In this document: piece by piece, positions 9,553 through 18,810 of the stretch
How positions within the stretch are numbered: the stretch's first letter is position 1
Layout: every line of letters starts with the position of its first letter
Source of the DNA: Pyronema omphalodes
Taxonomy: Eukaryota; Ascomycota; Pezizomycetes; Pezizales; Pyronemataceae
Assembly: GCA_024516155.1 (NCBI GenBank)
Contig: JAJJXM010000184.1
Coordinates: forward strand, 1-20,285
Direction: 5' to 3'
DNA length: 20,285 nucleotides
The notes under the pieces: generated by a model
Database searches by the model: none
What the model was told of the DNA's origin: nothing
What the model saw: only the letters and a program-made list of their open reading frames with translations
Made by a program: the position numbers and the translations under genes

Positions 9553-10167
9553 CTATCATCTTTTCACTCTGGAAGTGAGTAGCATTACGGAACCGAAGTA
9601 GGATTTGTATTTCATAAATAAAAACAGGAAAGCGATGTCTGACGAAGAAGAAGCATTCTCTGGATGTCTGAAACGATGATGGTGCTGTCCCACCATCCCG
9701 GTTGCCTGAAAGTCTTATTCTGCATCTCCAGCATCGCTCTCAACGGGAGCCACGAGGGAGATGTCAAGTGAGGTAAGATACGGAAGAGGAAAAGATGTAG
9801 ATTTAGGTGTATTGTGGCAAGATTCCAATGGCGAGAGTACGATCAAGATCACCTATTTTGGCTCAAGTATGGCCTGCCTTTCCCTCACAGCATGAACTCT
9901 CCCGTTCGTAGACGACTCTTACTCCGCGATCCATCAATGAAGTCATCGTAAGCTGGGTTTAGCAACTAGGAGGAGCCGCCCACGTATAACTAGTCTCCCA
10001 GCCGTCTCTCATTTGTTCTACCCTCCAAATTTGTTTCCACCCGGCTGATTTGACAATACCACTACTTTGTCGTCATAGTAAAGTCCCCAACCTCCAGTAT
10101 CACTGCTATTGCTCATTAATTTCCACACATCCGAGCGGAACAATTGGCTGACTGACTATACTCCAAG

Positions 10168-10517
10168 ATGGCTTCATCTCAGCCAAAACCCACACCTGGC
10201 TCCTCTGCCACCGGCACACCCAATTCTTCCCCGGCCCCGCCTCTGTCGTCTGCCCCGACGTCACCCCTCTCGCCCCTGACACCGCCGGTGCCCCCGATGC
10301 CCCCGGTGCCGCCGTTGCGCTTCCGTATCATCTTCAGTACGGATCCCAAGACGCAGCGAAGGAAGCGTAAGCCACCTCTACCTGCGCAGTGCAGCATATC
10401 TTCACAGCATGACTAACACCTAGACTAGGCCTCAAGGGGATTCAGAAGCGGATGGCGAAGCTGGATAGAGACATCCAGCTCGCGAAGATCCGTTTCGCGA
10501 CCAAGGGGGGTGCCTAG
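10168..10517 (+). CDS. Small Pro/Ser-rich protein, spliced, family member with early stop
   Basis: Exons 10168-10366 and 10429-10517 give 95 residues. The start is the only ATG after an in-frame TGA five codons upstream. Residues 1-50 are Pro/Ser/Thr-rich (TPPVPPMPPVPPL), probably disordered. RFRIIFSTDPKTQRRKR is basic, and GIQKRMAKLDRDIQLAKIRF is a likely amphipathic helix. The 62-bp phase-1 intron has GTAAGC, GACTAAC and CTAG. The family is defined only by the relatives at 18418-18787 and 18811-19114; I recognise no known domain. Here TAG at 10515-10517 replaces CAG of the unit 2 copy. The reading frame stays open past it to a second TAG at 10605-10607, encoding a 29-residue segment (ISSQDACLLGFFCWML) shared with both relatives. 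So this copy is probably truncated. Confidence 0.6.
10367..10428 (+). other. Spliceosomal intron, 62 bp
   Basis: GTAAGC donor at 10367, GACTAAC branch site at 10411-10417, CTAG acceptor ending at 10428. Removing it joins a basic exon 1 to an in-frame helix-coding exon 2. Both signals and the exact length are kept in the unit 2 copy at 18874-18935. Confidence 0.75.
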
Positions 10518-10607
10518 GATGGGGGCATCTCTAGCCAGGATGCCTGTCTCCTTGGGTTTTTCTGCTGGATGCTCACGCATCCTGCAGAGAAAGGTGCGGA
10601 GGTCTAG
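10518..10607 (+). pseudogene. Untranslated C-terminal segment of the Pro/Ser-rich family gene
   Basis: This continues in frame after the early TAG for 29 codons and ends in TAG. It closely matches the C-terminus of the relative at 18936-19114 (GGGISSQDACLLGFFCWMLTH) and less closely the end of the one at 18418-18787 (GISSEGTHLLDVFCKML). Its survival as an open frame suggests the early stop is recent, or that the codon is read through. Confidence 0.55.
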
Positions 10608-10667
10608 GTATACAGGCCGGAGCCACAGCATCTTTGCACGTGTTGAACGTGCGTTATTTGTGTTGTC

Positions 10668-11010
10668 TGAGTTTTTCTTTTCTGTTTCTGTTTCCGTTTT
10701 TCTTTTTCCCTTTTCTGTTTTTGTTTTTCCTTTTTCTGATTTTGTATTTTCTCATTTTGTATTTTCTGATTTTGTTTTTTGTTTTTTGTTTTTTGTTTTT
10801 TGTTTTTGTTTTTTGTTTTTTGTTTTTTGTTTTTTGTTTTTTGTTTTTTGTTTTTTGTTTTTGTTTTTTGTTTTTTGTTTTTTGTTTTTTGTTTTTTGTT
10901 TTTTGTTTTTGTTTTTTGTTTTTTGTTTTTTGTTTTTTGTTTTTTGTTTTTTGTTTTTTGTTTTTTGTTTTTTGTTTTTTGTTTTCTGTTTTTTGTTTTT
11001 TGTTTTATGT
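10668..11010 (+). repeat. T-rich tract with GTTTTTT microsatellite
   Basis: A pyrimidine-rich lead (about 10668-10770, with TTTTC and TTTTG variants) passes into a regular array of GTTTTTT with occasional GTTTTT units, from about 10770 to 11006. It begins about 60 bp after the family stop at 10605-10607. The opposite strand is a series of A6 tracts separated by single C, a type of DNA known to be stiff and to disfavour nucleosomes. It could be a microsatellite grown from an old poly(A) or poly(T) end, but no retroelement coding sequence is attached. Confidence 0.95.
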
Positions 11011-13327
11011 CGTATGCGATATCCTATTATGATTTTTGTAGAGAGGTGGCAACAGGCCCAAGAAATGAAGTACGCTCCGGGGCGGATCCCAGCGAGACTC
11101 TAAGGTAACAGCTGGAGCCTCGAAATGTAATCAGACTGTTGCATACGTCATAACCTTAAGGTTGGGAACGTTGAAGAAAATCAAATCAAATCTCCTGTAT
11201 GCGGCTTGTAAGTGAGTGAAAGATTTCCACGTCATCTAACCTGTGCACGCTTCCCAACCTGGTGACATGAAACCGCAACTGTCACAGTCTTATTCTCCAC
11301 AGAAAAACATCGTAGGGGGTTCCTATCATCGGATATCTGCTCATTCCCCGGTCCACGATCACCTCCATACATCTTCTCGCCGGAAACCAACTTATTACGG
11401 CCTTTTCGCGCATGAATGTTGAGGTATGTCTGTGGAACACCATTCGAAAGTCATTCATTTATTGAATGGCTTCATGCTGCACCATTGAAGGGCCCGTTGC
11501 TGCAAAATGGGTCACAATTTCGAAATCCCATTTGCATTGACGTAGTGAAGCGCGGTGCTAGGTTATAATGCATTTACTCGGCTGTCTCACGCGCTAGTAT
11601 AACCCATTAGGTTAGAATGCAGTTACGCGGCTCAGTCACGCGCTAGTTCAGAAGAACTGACACCCGAGGCACAGCGGTCTATTACTCTTGGGCAGTGGCA
11701 TTAGAACAACGAACCGGTCGATGGGTTGACAAAAACGATGTAAGCGAGCTGGCCGTCCAGAATAGTCTGCAATGGATTCACTGACTTTATACTCAGGGAA
11801 GACCAGAAACTATGGCGAACTAGGCCTTCTTAATGCCAATTAAGATGCCGAATGCAACCCCACACATTCGGCAATCTTCAAAATCGGTACTCCTAAGCAC
11901 CACCAATGAGGATTTCCTCAGTTGCCAAGTTTTTTCATCTCAGCTAGCTGCCTAGCCGGATACATAGTATATCCACAGAATACCAGATATGTTTGCCTGT
12001 TTGCTTGTATCCGTAAGGTGTAGCTACACAGAAGTAGTTTTACATTTCCGCGATTAAGGACAAAATATTGAGTGTTATTCTAGGCAGTATTTATCTGCAG
12101 GCTGTCGGTTTGAGTAGATGATGGATTCGGTTCAGATTTCTCAATTATAGAATTTTCGGGCTTTTTTTTTTTTCGCTCTTCTCTGTTGTGATAATCTCGG
12201 AATCGCGATATGAGGAGGAATTTTGGTTGGAGGCAGAGGACTATCTCCTTCAGGGAATTTATGACAATGTATAATGATGTTCAAATCCTCGATCGCGGAG
12301 CTTGAAAGTTCCTGGACGCGGCCAAACCATGTACCCATGGATTTCAACCCCGATTGCCTTCCTTTCTCCGCATTTCTCCGGCTCTTCACATATCACACCA
12401 GGAACATCACCAGTCACTCGACTCGCACGCCTTCACATTGCTTCTGTTGGCCCTTGAGCTTCCATAAGATTACCGGTCCCAGTTGCTAGTGATGGGTACC
12501 GTCTGATGGATCACATGGTGGGCTCAGTCTTCTGTACAGCCTTTGTTCGAGCATCTAAGCAGTACGGGTAACGGAAGGACGGTCTTATCTGTTTACCCGC
12601 CGTCTCTCGCACTAGCTCAATCGCCCCAGAATGATCGTGGCATTGGGAATACCTGAAAGGCTATGTCATCTTCCGTCCCCCGTTGCCCTGAACGTGCCTC
12701 ACATGACCCTCCCGCCCTCCTCTCCTCCTCGATATACACTACCCAATCTGAGCGGTATTTGCTTATGCGCTAGGAATCCAAGTTGCCGAACAAACAATGC
12801 TCTGACTAGTTGCGTCATTCTTACGCAACGAAGTGTCCTGTGCAGATCAACGGGCCGTCGGCCCCCGGGTTTTGGCTATTTGCGTCACGGCTTCCGAAAG
12901 TCCTCGAAAAATCTGGATCTTTCCGGCGACATATAAGCTACATATCAATACGCTTGCAGTGGCTAAGAAACTCAAAGTTAATCCAGACAGGTATCAGACT
13001 GGTTCCTTTCGCCTGAACCTTCAACCTTCTACGGTTTCTAGAAGTTCAATCGATCATCACAATTCACACGTATTTGAAATTTTTACATTTCATGTGAAAG
13101 TCTTAACATCAGTTGAACTATATGGACAGAAAAAATGCTTGAGAGAATAATTCTTGCTTGGATTTACTGAAAAAAGGTTTATGCCCATCGTTCTAATAGT
13201 CGCCTCGAAGATTCAACGACTACAAGGAACAAACAACCGTGGATTATTGTATGTAAGGAGAATAAATTAAACATAATTACTGGTGCGAAGAAACTGAAAT
13301 TTCGGGGTGAATAAAAAGAAGTACTAT
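11011..13327. other. Unit 2 left block, no convincing gene
   Basis: Counterpart of 376-2683. It is nearly identical up to about 12925, then diverged. The frame at 12631-12936 (101 codons) matches the first two thirds of 1991-2428 and then stops. Frames at 12810-13016 and 12833-13150 have no conserved counterpart over their full length. I see no RNA gene or known domain. Confidence 0.6.
11559..11647 (+). repeat. Imperfect direct repeat, unit 2 copy
   Basis: Counterpart of the repeat at 926-1012, again with two segments ending in TCACGCGCTAGT. It has two extra bases relative to unit 1. Confidence 0.7.
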
Positions 13328-13432
13328 AAGAGCTGTTCGTTGTCTTGTGGTTGTTCTAGTTGATGGTGTTGTCCCTCGGGTGCTGCGATAGGTTGTGTGG
13401 TGTTTCATTTGCTACACTCAAAGCCTCACGGA

Positions 13433-14422
13433 GTTCCGCGACGTGTGACGTAATGGGTAACGGAACAAAACTAAAACAAGCTGCCTCCAAACGCACAACT
13501 GTACAATGTAAATGTATAGAGTAACAGGTGATGTTGTTCGATATTTACTGTCATTTTAGCTTGGGATGGCCTGTCCCCGTCGTTACAGTGCCATGTGCTT
13601 TCGTTTTTGCCTGCGTTCCAGTAACTGTCACCTGCGGTTGTCGACACTGAGACATTCCAGCGGCCATCTCATCTTGGAGTTCGTGTTGGCCGAAAGTACT
13701 AAGCTGCATGACCTCCGAAATGCTTTCCACAGAAGACCAAGAGGCGGCAAAGAAGAAGAAATTCCGTCCCTCGGTCATATTGCTGCCACAAATGGATACT
13801 TTCACCCATGAGGTAAATCTTCTCCCACAGAGGGTCCAGTAGACTCGGTGTGCATGGGTCGGTGACGTGTATAATTTAGATGCAATGTAAATGGAGATCC
13901 GGGCTTTTGACAATATTTACATGGCTATTGTGGGGGCCTAGTTTATGTCCATTGCTCTCGGACAAGCTGGAAGGATTCTGAACGGATGGATAAAACTCGG
14001 CAATATCCAGGGGATTTTCTCGAAGATTGGACGAAGCGAGCAAAAATACCATTGCACTTTCCCTTATATGTATCTCAATTGTCGGCGTGCCGCGGATCGT
14101 AAATGGTGTTCATGGCAATTTGATATACGGCGGGGCCTCAGTCGTATCTTGCAAATCCGCAGCGTAAATTGCGAAGCTTCACAGTCCTAGTCCGCTACTA
14201 CCTCCGGCTATCGTCCAACAACGGGAAACAACCAACAACAAATCCAATCATACCCAATACATACAATGTGATTGTAATACCTCAATCATAAGATTATGCA
14301 TGACATAATACATATCAAATGACCTCCTGGTATTCTGTGTATTTACGGTTTCAACTGTGGGTTTTGTGACAGCGTATTCTGGTAGTTCTGCGTCACCCAT
14401 TACGTCACAGGTTGCGTTCAAC
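13433..14422. mobile_element. Possible inverted-repeat element, unit 2 copy
   Basis: Same structure as 2789-3778 at an offset of 10644, with identical terminal repeats. Both units carry it at the same relative place, so if it is a transposon it inserted before the duplication or was copied by exchange between units. Confidence 0.45.
13551..13913 (-). CDS. Hypothetical 120-residue open frame, unit 2 copy
   Basis: Identical in protein sequence to the frame at 2907-3269. It is unrecognised and subject to the same reservation: identity reflects the recent age or exchange of the surrounding DNA, not demonstrated selection on a protein. Confidence 0.15.
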   Translation of the reverse strand: MSKARISIYIASKLYTSPTHAHRVYWTLCGRRFTSWVKVSICGSNMTEGRNFFFFAASWSSVESISEVMQLSTFGQHELQDEMAAGMSQCRQPQVTVTGTQAKTKAHGTVTTGTGHPKLK

Positions 14423-14482
14423 CTTACTTAAGACTCCGAATTCGGTGAGTCTGTCGATGTAGCCAAGGAAACACCATGCAAC

Positions 14483-14788
14483 CTATTGCAACACACGGCA
14501 CAGAAAAACAGAGCAACGACAAGATAACGGACGGCTTTTGCTATACACGTTTTTGTTGACCTGGAAGATTCGGTTTTGACGCTTCAGTAATGTATTCAGT
14601 ACATTTCTTCTACATACAAGATTCCACCGCTCTTTGTTCCTTATATTCATCCAATCGCCCGGGTAACTATTTGTATTATGGAACCCTGTTCCGGGCAAGC
14701 AAGGAGCCACGAGTTCCAAAGACTGCGAATCATGACTGATGAAGACGCTGACCATAACAACGCTGATCATAATAACAACGCTTACCAT
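14483..14788 (-). CDS. Hypothetical 101-residue frame with hydrophobic N-terminus
   Basis: The frame starts in the short tandem repeat and reads MVSVVIMISVVMVSVF followed by ISHDSQ, which resembles a signal peptide or membrane anchor. A basic central region and a Cys-containing tail (SCRCSVFLCRVLQ) follow. The hydrophobic start arises directly from the 18-bp repeat, so it may be accidental. In unit 1 the same frame is broken by the 80-bp insertion: from the start it runs into the element and stops, leaving only a 68-residue downstream frame (3839-4045). I do not recognise the product. Confidence 0.2.
   Translation of the reverse strand: MVSVVIMISVVMVSVFISHDSQSLELVAPCLPGTGFHNTNSYPGDWMNIRNKERWNLVCRRNVLNTLLKRQNRIFQVNKNVYSKSRPLSCRCSVFLCRVLQ
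14674..14675. other. Empty insertion site for the 80-bp element
   Basis: The single TA in unit 2 corresponds to the two TA copies flanking the element at 4030-4031 and 4112-4113. The flanking bases match on both sides. This gives a clean pre-insertion reference and shows direction: insertion in unit 1 rather than loss from unit 2, since precise excision normally leaves a trace. Confidence 0.85.
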
Positions 14789-14797
14789 AATAACAAC
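14747..14797 (+). repeat. Short tandem repeat, unit 2 copy
   Basis: Same three units as 4185-4235, inside the near-identical island. Confidence 0.8.
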
Positions 14798-15009
14798 GCT
14801 TCTTGCGATATCTTACACCAAGGTACGAACCAGGATACAGGTGCGGATCTAGGGTTCCTGAAACGATGTCATCGTTGGAAATTCACACCCCCGTAATACT
14901 GATCATCCTTGCCATTGATGCTCCACAAGATGCCTCAAAGAACTCAGGAAATGGCCAAGACCGAAGGAGTTGGCAACATGTGAATTTGCAGATTAAACTG
15001 AAACATGGT

Positions 15010-15291
15010 TCAAAGAAAACTCCGAAGTGGAGAGGGCGAAGGGAAATATAAAACCGTAGTGGACTTCCGGAAAGCGTTGGGAATTACGACGAAGATGATA
15101 TATAGAAGAACATTGGGTGCTGGGTATGACAGAGTGCCTGTGAGGTCTCTGTAAGTGCAGTGTGTTATAGCTCTGGTAACCGGAAAGTTCTGGACACGTC
15201 GGGAGGTATCGGAGAACGTCGGATTCTTGTAGATGCTTCGGAAGGCGTAGCGGAAATAATGATACCCAGGCACCCCATAATGCGTCAGCAT
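15010..15291 (-). CDS. Hypothetical 93-residue frame, unit 2 counterpart
   Basis: Shares PGYHYFRYAFRSIYKNPTF and NFPVTRAI with the unit 1 frame at 4341-4718 but ends earlier, with a different C-terminus containing an aliphatic run (LLYIIFVVI). Indels between the copies change the frame. It is unrecognised. Confidence 0.15.
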   Translation of the reverse strand: MLTHYGVPGYHYFRYAFRSIYKNPTFSDTSRRVQNFPVTRAITHCTYRDLTGTLSYPAPNVLLYIIFVVIPNAFRKSTTVLYFPSPSPLRSFL

Positions 15292-15919
15292 ACCTTCAGT
15301 TATCCGGGGATTTGGGGTGAGATATCTTGAATGCTAGGCGGATTTACCCATAGGAATGGAGGTGGTCAATGGATAGTAGAAGGAGGGAGATCGGTGTGTA
15401 GAGGAAGGATAAGAGAGGAAAGGGGGTTACTTGAAAACAGAAGCTTCGGGTTCCAACTGAGGATCAAGGCAATGGATGCACGATGATGTTAGTGCTTGAG
15501 AAAGCAGGGAAAATGAGAACATATTCTTCCGCCTGCCTTCTTCGATACTTGAATAAATAGCTGGAAATTACCTCAAGTTCAGCATCAGTACCTGAGGTCT
15601 GTGGTTTCCACTGGCATGTGGGTCTAGTCACCCTCCTGAAGCTCGAGGCCGAACCATAATCCATGGTCCACGGCATGGGCAAAACGAGGCAAGAAATGTG
15701 ATTGTATAACGTGAGAGCCGAGAAACAGGCTATATTCCAGGCTAGACATGTGATAAGCTGGAAGATCAGCTGGACTCGAGGTATAAATGCATCAGCAGAC
15801 TGTTTCTCTGCGTGGAAGGCCTCCGGTGTTCAGATGGATGTACGCCTGCCGGTTGGAGATTTTATTAAAGACCGTCAAGCATCTAGTCCTGGATCCTGAT
15901 ATCCGTAGCATAATAGGAT

Positions 15920-15929
15920 GGGGGGGGGG
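15920..15929 (+). repeat. Poly-G run (10 G), unit 2 copy
   Basis: Counterpart of 5347-5358, two bases shorter. Confidence 0.9.
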
Positions 15930-16212
15930 TCCTGTATGGCTACTTAACGAGCCTTATCCCAGTCCTCAGGCCTGAAGAACAATACAGTAGTGTCGAGGCC
16001 AAGACGTCCTTTCGGCGGGCTGACGTCAAACATCACGAGCTCCTGCTGTCGTGAGTATGTAGCTCGCGGTCCATGGTACACTATAGATCTGTAATAGTTA
16101 TCCTGTTCCAGTAATAGTAGTTTGTATGCAAGCTTCAGAGTCCAGATCTATTCTTTTGCTTCCAGTATTCGCAGAGGTGTTGTGGAGATAATACACAACG
16201 CATGGTGAATGT

Positions 16213-16503
16213 ATGCTCTCCGGTGAAGGGCAAGTCATAGTCCTGACTTCAGCGTCAACTCCAGATGTCGAAGGACTCTTCCACTCGGCTAGTGATCGTC
16301 GCTTCCTCTGCCACCGAATCATTCCCAACTCTTCTCGTCTTCATCATCTCCAGACCTCCGATCCCACAGCCTGGCCACCCTCTATCGACTCTGTGAGTTT
16401 ATCAGCTCGTCAAGCCTGCAGTCGCACCGCCATTAGCTCGGATGCTGAGAAGCTGAGCCAGGACAGGCAGAAGCCCTATTTGCCATTGCTGTCAGAGCCC
16501 TAA
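16213..16503 (+). CDS. Hypothetical 96-residue frame, unit 2 counterpart
   Basis: Starts MLSGEGQVIVLTSASTPDVEG and continues through SDRRFLCHRIIPN before reaching the Ser/Pro-rich part shared with 5696-5935. In unit 1 the start region carries an in-frame stop (GAATGA where unit 2 has GAAGGG), and a one-base indel separates the two halves. It may be a chance frame or a fragment of an old gene. Confidence 0.18.
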   Translation: MLSGEGQVIVLTSASTPDVEGLFHSASDRRFLCHRIIPNSSRLHHLQTSDPTAWPPSIDSVSLSARQACSRTAISSDAEKLSQDRQKPYLPLLSEP

Positions 16504-16710
16504 GAGTCTGCACGGCCAAGGATAACCCTCAATAAACCCTATCTTCCATTGCTGTCAGAGCCCTAAGAGTATGGACGGCCAACAGGTGATCCTTAATGAG
16601 CCCTAGCTGAAGCCCTAGAACAAGCTGCAGCAAGAACAGGGTACAAGACAGGGTTAACCCCCGGTCTCTGCATACCCTGTTGGTAACTCACTTGGTGAAC
16701 CCTAACCCTG
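16473..16710 (+). repeat. CCCTA-rich stretch, unit 2 copy
   Basis: Counterpart of 5905-6144, keeping all seven CCCTA motifs (one as AACCCTATC), the GGGTTAACCC palindrome and the AACCCTAACCCTG end, despite substitutions around them. Confidence 0.75.
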
Positions 16711-16792
16711 CGCAGTGAGTGTTGAACGTGTTCGGAACCACGCAGAGCAACGCTGTCGACGGGAATGAATCGCGGAAGGAGAGGAGCGTCGT

Positions 16793-17032
16793 ATGTGTTT
16801 TCTCGGGTCTGATGGACGGGTTGTCGTCGGTAGCGAGGATATTATAATGCGGCTACAGGCACTGCTGAACGTAAGTGACAGGATTAGCGAGACTGTTGAA
16901 GGGGATGGGAGAACTAATGTCGGCGGAGAGAGTAGTACAAACATTCGTTCTTTATATCTACCACACAGGGAGTATACGTTGTTGTCGGTGGGGCATCAGC
17001 ATCGGCGCGTTGTAGACGGAGGCGGTACCTAA
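16793..17032 (+). CDS. Hypothetical 79-residue frame, unit 2 counterpart
   Basis: Starts MCFLGSDGRVVVGSEDIIM and then shares LQALL, VSD and the whole segment from ISETVEGDG to RRVVDG with the unit 1 frame at 6278-6520. It ends about 13 codons earlier because of a small indel near 17022. In unit 1 the region equivalent to its start is blocked by a TAG, so only the shared part can be compared. Function unknown. Confidence 0.25.
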   Translation: MCFLGSDGRVVVGSEDIIMRLQALLNVSDRISETVEGDGRTNVGGESSTNIRSLYLPHREYTLLSVGHQHRRVVDGGGT

Positions 17033-17133
17033 ACCTCCTCGAGCAGCCATTTCTAGAAGCGATCACAATGTCAAGATTAGCCAATAATAGGAGATATGGA
17101 TAGAATAGAACGAGTTTACCATATATTTACCCG

Positions 17134-17152
17134 GTGGGGCGGGGGGTGGGGG
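17134..17152 (+). other. G-rich cluster, unit 2 copy
   Basis: Runs of four, six and five G separated by single bases. The six-G run could supply two tracts of a quadruplex. Confidence 0.5.
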
Positions 17153-17814
17153 AAGATATCTCGGTCTTGCTGGGCGATGAGGACTAGTCAAGCAGGTGGA
17201 AGTCGCGATTGCAGAATCGGGGGAGGGTGTATTGTCGGCTAGCGCACTTAGGCCGAATCAAAATAGAATCAGACGCGGAGGAAACTACGTATACTGAGAG
17301 AAAGCTTGGACTGGGAGAGTTCTGTTAACGCATACTTCAGGAAGGGGGAGGGGGGGAGCATGCTCTTGTGTGAATGTTCTGTCACTCCTCACTCACCCCC
17401 TCAGGCTCGCCATCCAAGGTAGTTCTCTGGGGACAAGCGTTAAAGTAAGACCCTGATCACACGTTAACCACATAAAAAACCGCTGCAGTATGGCTGTATA
17501 CCATGCCAACTCAATCCCGCATAGCCACTGTGCATTATCGAAAGCCTCCCCGGAAGGAGGAGAGAGACTGGTGTACTGTTGAATTTCCATTTGAAATACA
17601 GTTTTACTTTCACTGCAAACTTTCCTCAAAGACCAATACCTCTGCCATTTTGAGGTTATTTCCCCACAGCCGAGGAGAAGGACTAAGGGATGTCGATATC
17701 TACCAATGGCACTGATTTACTCCACCTCCCCAGGCGATAGCCCAAGCACGTGCACGCAAGCCACGGATATCATGTCCTTCTTCTCGAGACGATTTCCAAC
17801 GCTCAGATGGTCAT

Positions 17815-18155
17815 ATGGTGACGGTGTCAGCTTCGTCGGCCAAAATGGCCAAGACCGCGGAGAAAAGCCCCTCCACATCCATCACCTCCACTACATTTAC
17901 CCCGCCCCTCAAGCTGACCTCGAAAATATTTCATCCTCAGCATCTTCTACGATCAATATCCATCGGAGCAACCTTGAGTTTAGTAAAGAACCCGACTACC
18001 CTACTGCTAGGATTCCAGTCTTTCCAAAGTCGAGCAGCGACAATCCGACAAATAACGTAAGCCAACACTACCCTCCCCGGAAAATGATACACATTCACAG
18101 CCGAACTGACACATAATCTAGGACTTACAACGTTCATAAGAACCGAGTGACATGA
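17815..18155 (+). CDS. Candidate spliced gene for a small basic protein
   Basis: Exons 17815-18056 and 18122-18155 give 91 residues. The 65-bp intron has GTAAGC, an internal CTGAC at 18106-18110 and a CTAG acceptor, and splits a Thr codon (AC/G); without splicing the frame stops at once in the donor. The product is Ser/Thr-rich and strongly basic with very few acidic residues (MAKTAEKSPSTSITS), followed by a moderately hydrophobic stretch (ISIGATLSLV, TTLLLGF). An N-terminus of this kind can act as a mitochondrial targeting sequence, but that is conjecture. The competing frame at 17706-18116 overlaps it, and I recognise neither. Confidence 0.35.
18057..18121 (+). other. Candidate intron, 65 bp
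   Basis: GTAAGC donor, CTGAC branch-like site eleven bases before the acceptor, CTAG acceptor. Length and signals resemble the better supported introns at 10367-10428 and 18874-18935. Confidence 0.4.
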
Positions 18156-18417
18156 GATCATATCCTACTCAGGAATCTCAATAGACCTTTTTGAGATAGA
18201 TGGCACGGTGCAGATGTACATTCCGTGTATACGTATTCTCCATCGATCTCACATTCTTCCTATGCTTCCAATCCACTTCTACAACCGCCGTCGCAGACTT
18301 ACACCACGTTGTCACCCAGGTAACCTCCCCCGTCGTCAAATATCGCTGCGATTGCTAATTAATCTCCTCCCATGGGAGTAGAATGATGACAAGACTGATG
18401 GTACGTTAACGGCTACA

Positions 18418-18787
18418 ATGAGTGAAAACCGACTCCTCTTCGGCCGCCACCCTCGGATCATCTCTCCCCCGCGCCGCTGTCTTCTGCTGCGACCTCACCG
18501 GAGGTGTTTCCGCATATTATCCTGAATTTTAAAGGGAAGCAAAGGATTGAGCGTAAGACACCACTATCTCCGTAGACAAGCATATCTTCACAGCACGCCT
18601 AACACACAGCCTAAAGATCAGTAAGCTACAGGCTCGCGCAGCCGAGCTGGAGATGGACATCCGGCTCCAGAAGCTCCGGATGGGCCTCACGGAGGAGGGT
18701 ATCAGCAGCGAAGGTACCCATCTCCTCGACGTCTTCTGCAAAATGCTCAGAAATTCTGTCAAGAAAGCGAGAAGGTCTGGGATTTAA
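18418..18787 (+). pseudogene. Diverged relative of the Pro/Ser-rich family gene
   Basis: Aligns with the unit 1 gene over its whole length. The exon 1 part contains SPAPLSSAATSP and IILNFKGKQRIER in one frame, but that frame is out of phase with the ATG at 18418 and has a TGA just upstream. A GTAAGA donor lies at 18553, with CTAAC and an AG at 18609 or 18616. The exon 2 part is open for about 57 codons (KLQARAAELEMDIRLQKLRM then GISSEGTHLLDVFCKML) to TAA at 18785-18787. No splice choice links exon 1 and exon 2 in frame without a stop, so it is most likely a decayed gene. The long open exon 2, despite strong divergence from its relatives, suggests it coded for protein for some time. Confidence 0.5.
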
Positions 18788-18810
18788 CAGCTCGGGCCTC
18801 AGCGTTTTTG

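Larger units (their letters stand above)
6971..9984. other. Unit 1-specific segment of about 3 kb
   Basis: No clear similarity to unit 2, which has an unrelated 0.7-kb segment here. The left edge falls just inside a short frame starting at 6925 (MPTQSR, shared start at 17503), after which the copies diverge at once. Open frames are mostly 60-75 codons, as expected by chance. The exceptions worth recording are the two hydrophobic frames at 9071-9301 and 9364-9552. I see no transposase, reverse transcriptase or other known domain. Similarity resumes weakly from about 9985 (unit 2 about 18228). Confidence 0.55.
376..11010 (+). repeat. Tandem repeat unit 1, about 10.6 kb
   Basis: First complete copy of a large direct repeat. 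It begins just after a T-rich tract with the same sequence that begins unit 2 at 11011, and ends with its own T-rich tract. Matching positions in unit 2 lie at an offset of 10635 at the left edge, 10640 near 1634-1991, 10644 at 2922-4031, 10562 after the insertion at 4032-4111, about 10566-10578 from 5142 to 6925, and 8507 at the small gene near the right end. The last jump reflects about 2 kb missing from unit 2. The choice of unit start is arbitrary because the repeat is circularly permutable. Confidence 0.96.
13328..14868 (+). repeat. Island of near-complete identity, unit 2 copy
   Basis: Partner of 2684-4306. It differs by T at 13396 and by lacking the 80-bp element. Right of 14868 the sequences separate abruptly (ACGATGTCAT against ACGATGGACC in unit 1). 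Confidence 0.85.
14869..17550. other. Unit 2 middle block, diverged from unit 1
   Basis: Counterpart of 4307-6970 with substitutions and indels throughout. A frame at 14803-15051 (82 codons) spans the island edge; its part starting MSSLEIHTPVILIILAID aligns with MDPVEIHIPVIFVILAID in unit 1 (from 4304), where a TGA ends it after 23 codons. The differences are mostly between hydrophobic residues, which is suggestive but too short to prove coding. No known gene was recognised. Confidence 0.5.
17551..18227. other. Unit 2-specific segment of about 0.7 kb
   Basis: Replaces the 3-kb segment 6971-9984 of unit 1, with no clear similarity to it. It contains a candidate spliced gene (17815-18155) and an overlapping unspliced 136-codon frame in another phase (17706-18116). 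The edges show no inverted repeats or target duplication that I can see, so the event may be a replacement or a deletion with divergence rather than a transposition. Confidence 0.55.

Noticed and set aside
9667..9702. Short match to 4297-4333 (CTGAAACGATG, then CATCCCGGT at similar spacing)
   Set aside because: Only about 20 matching bases in two blocks with unrelated sequence between them; compatible with chance in 20 kb.
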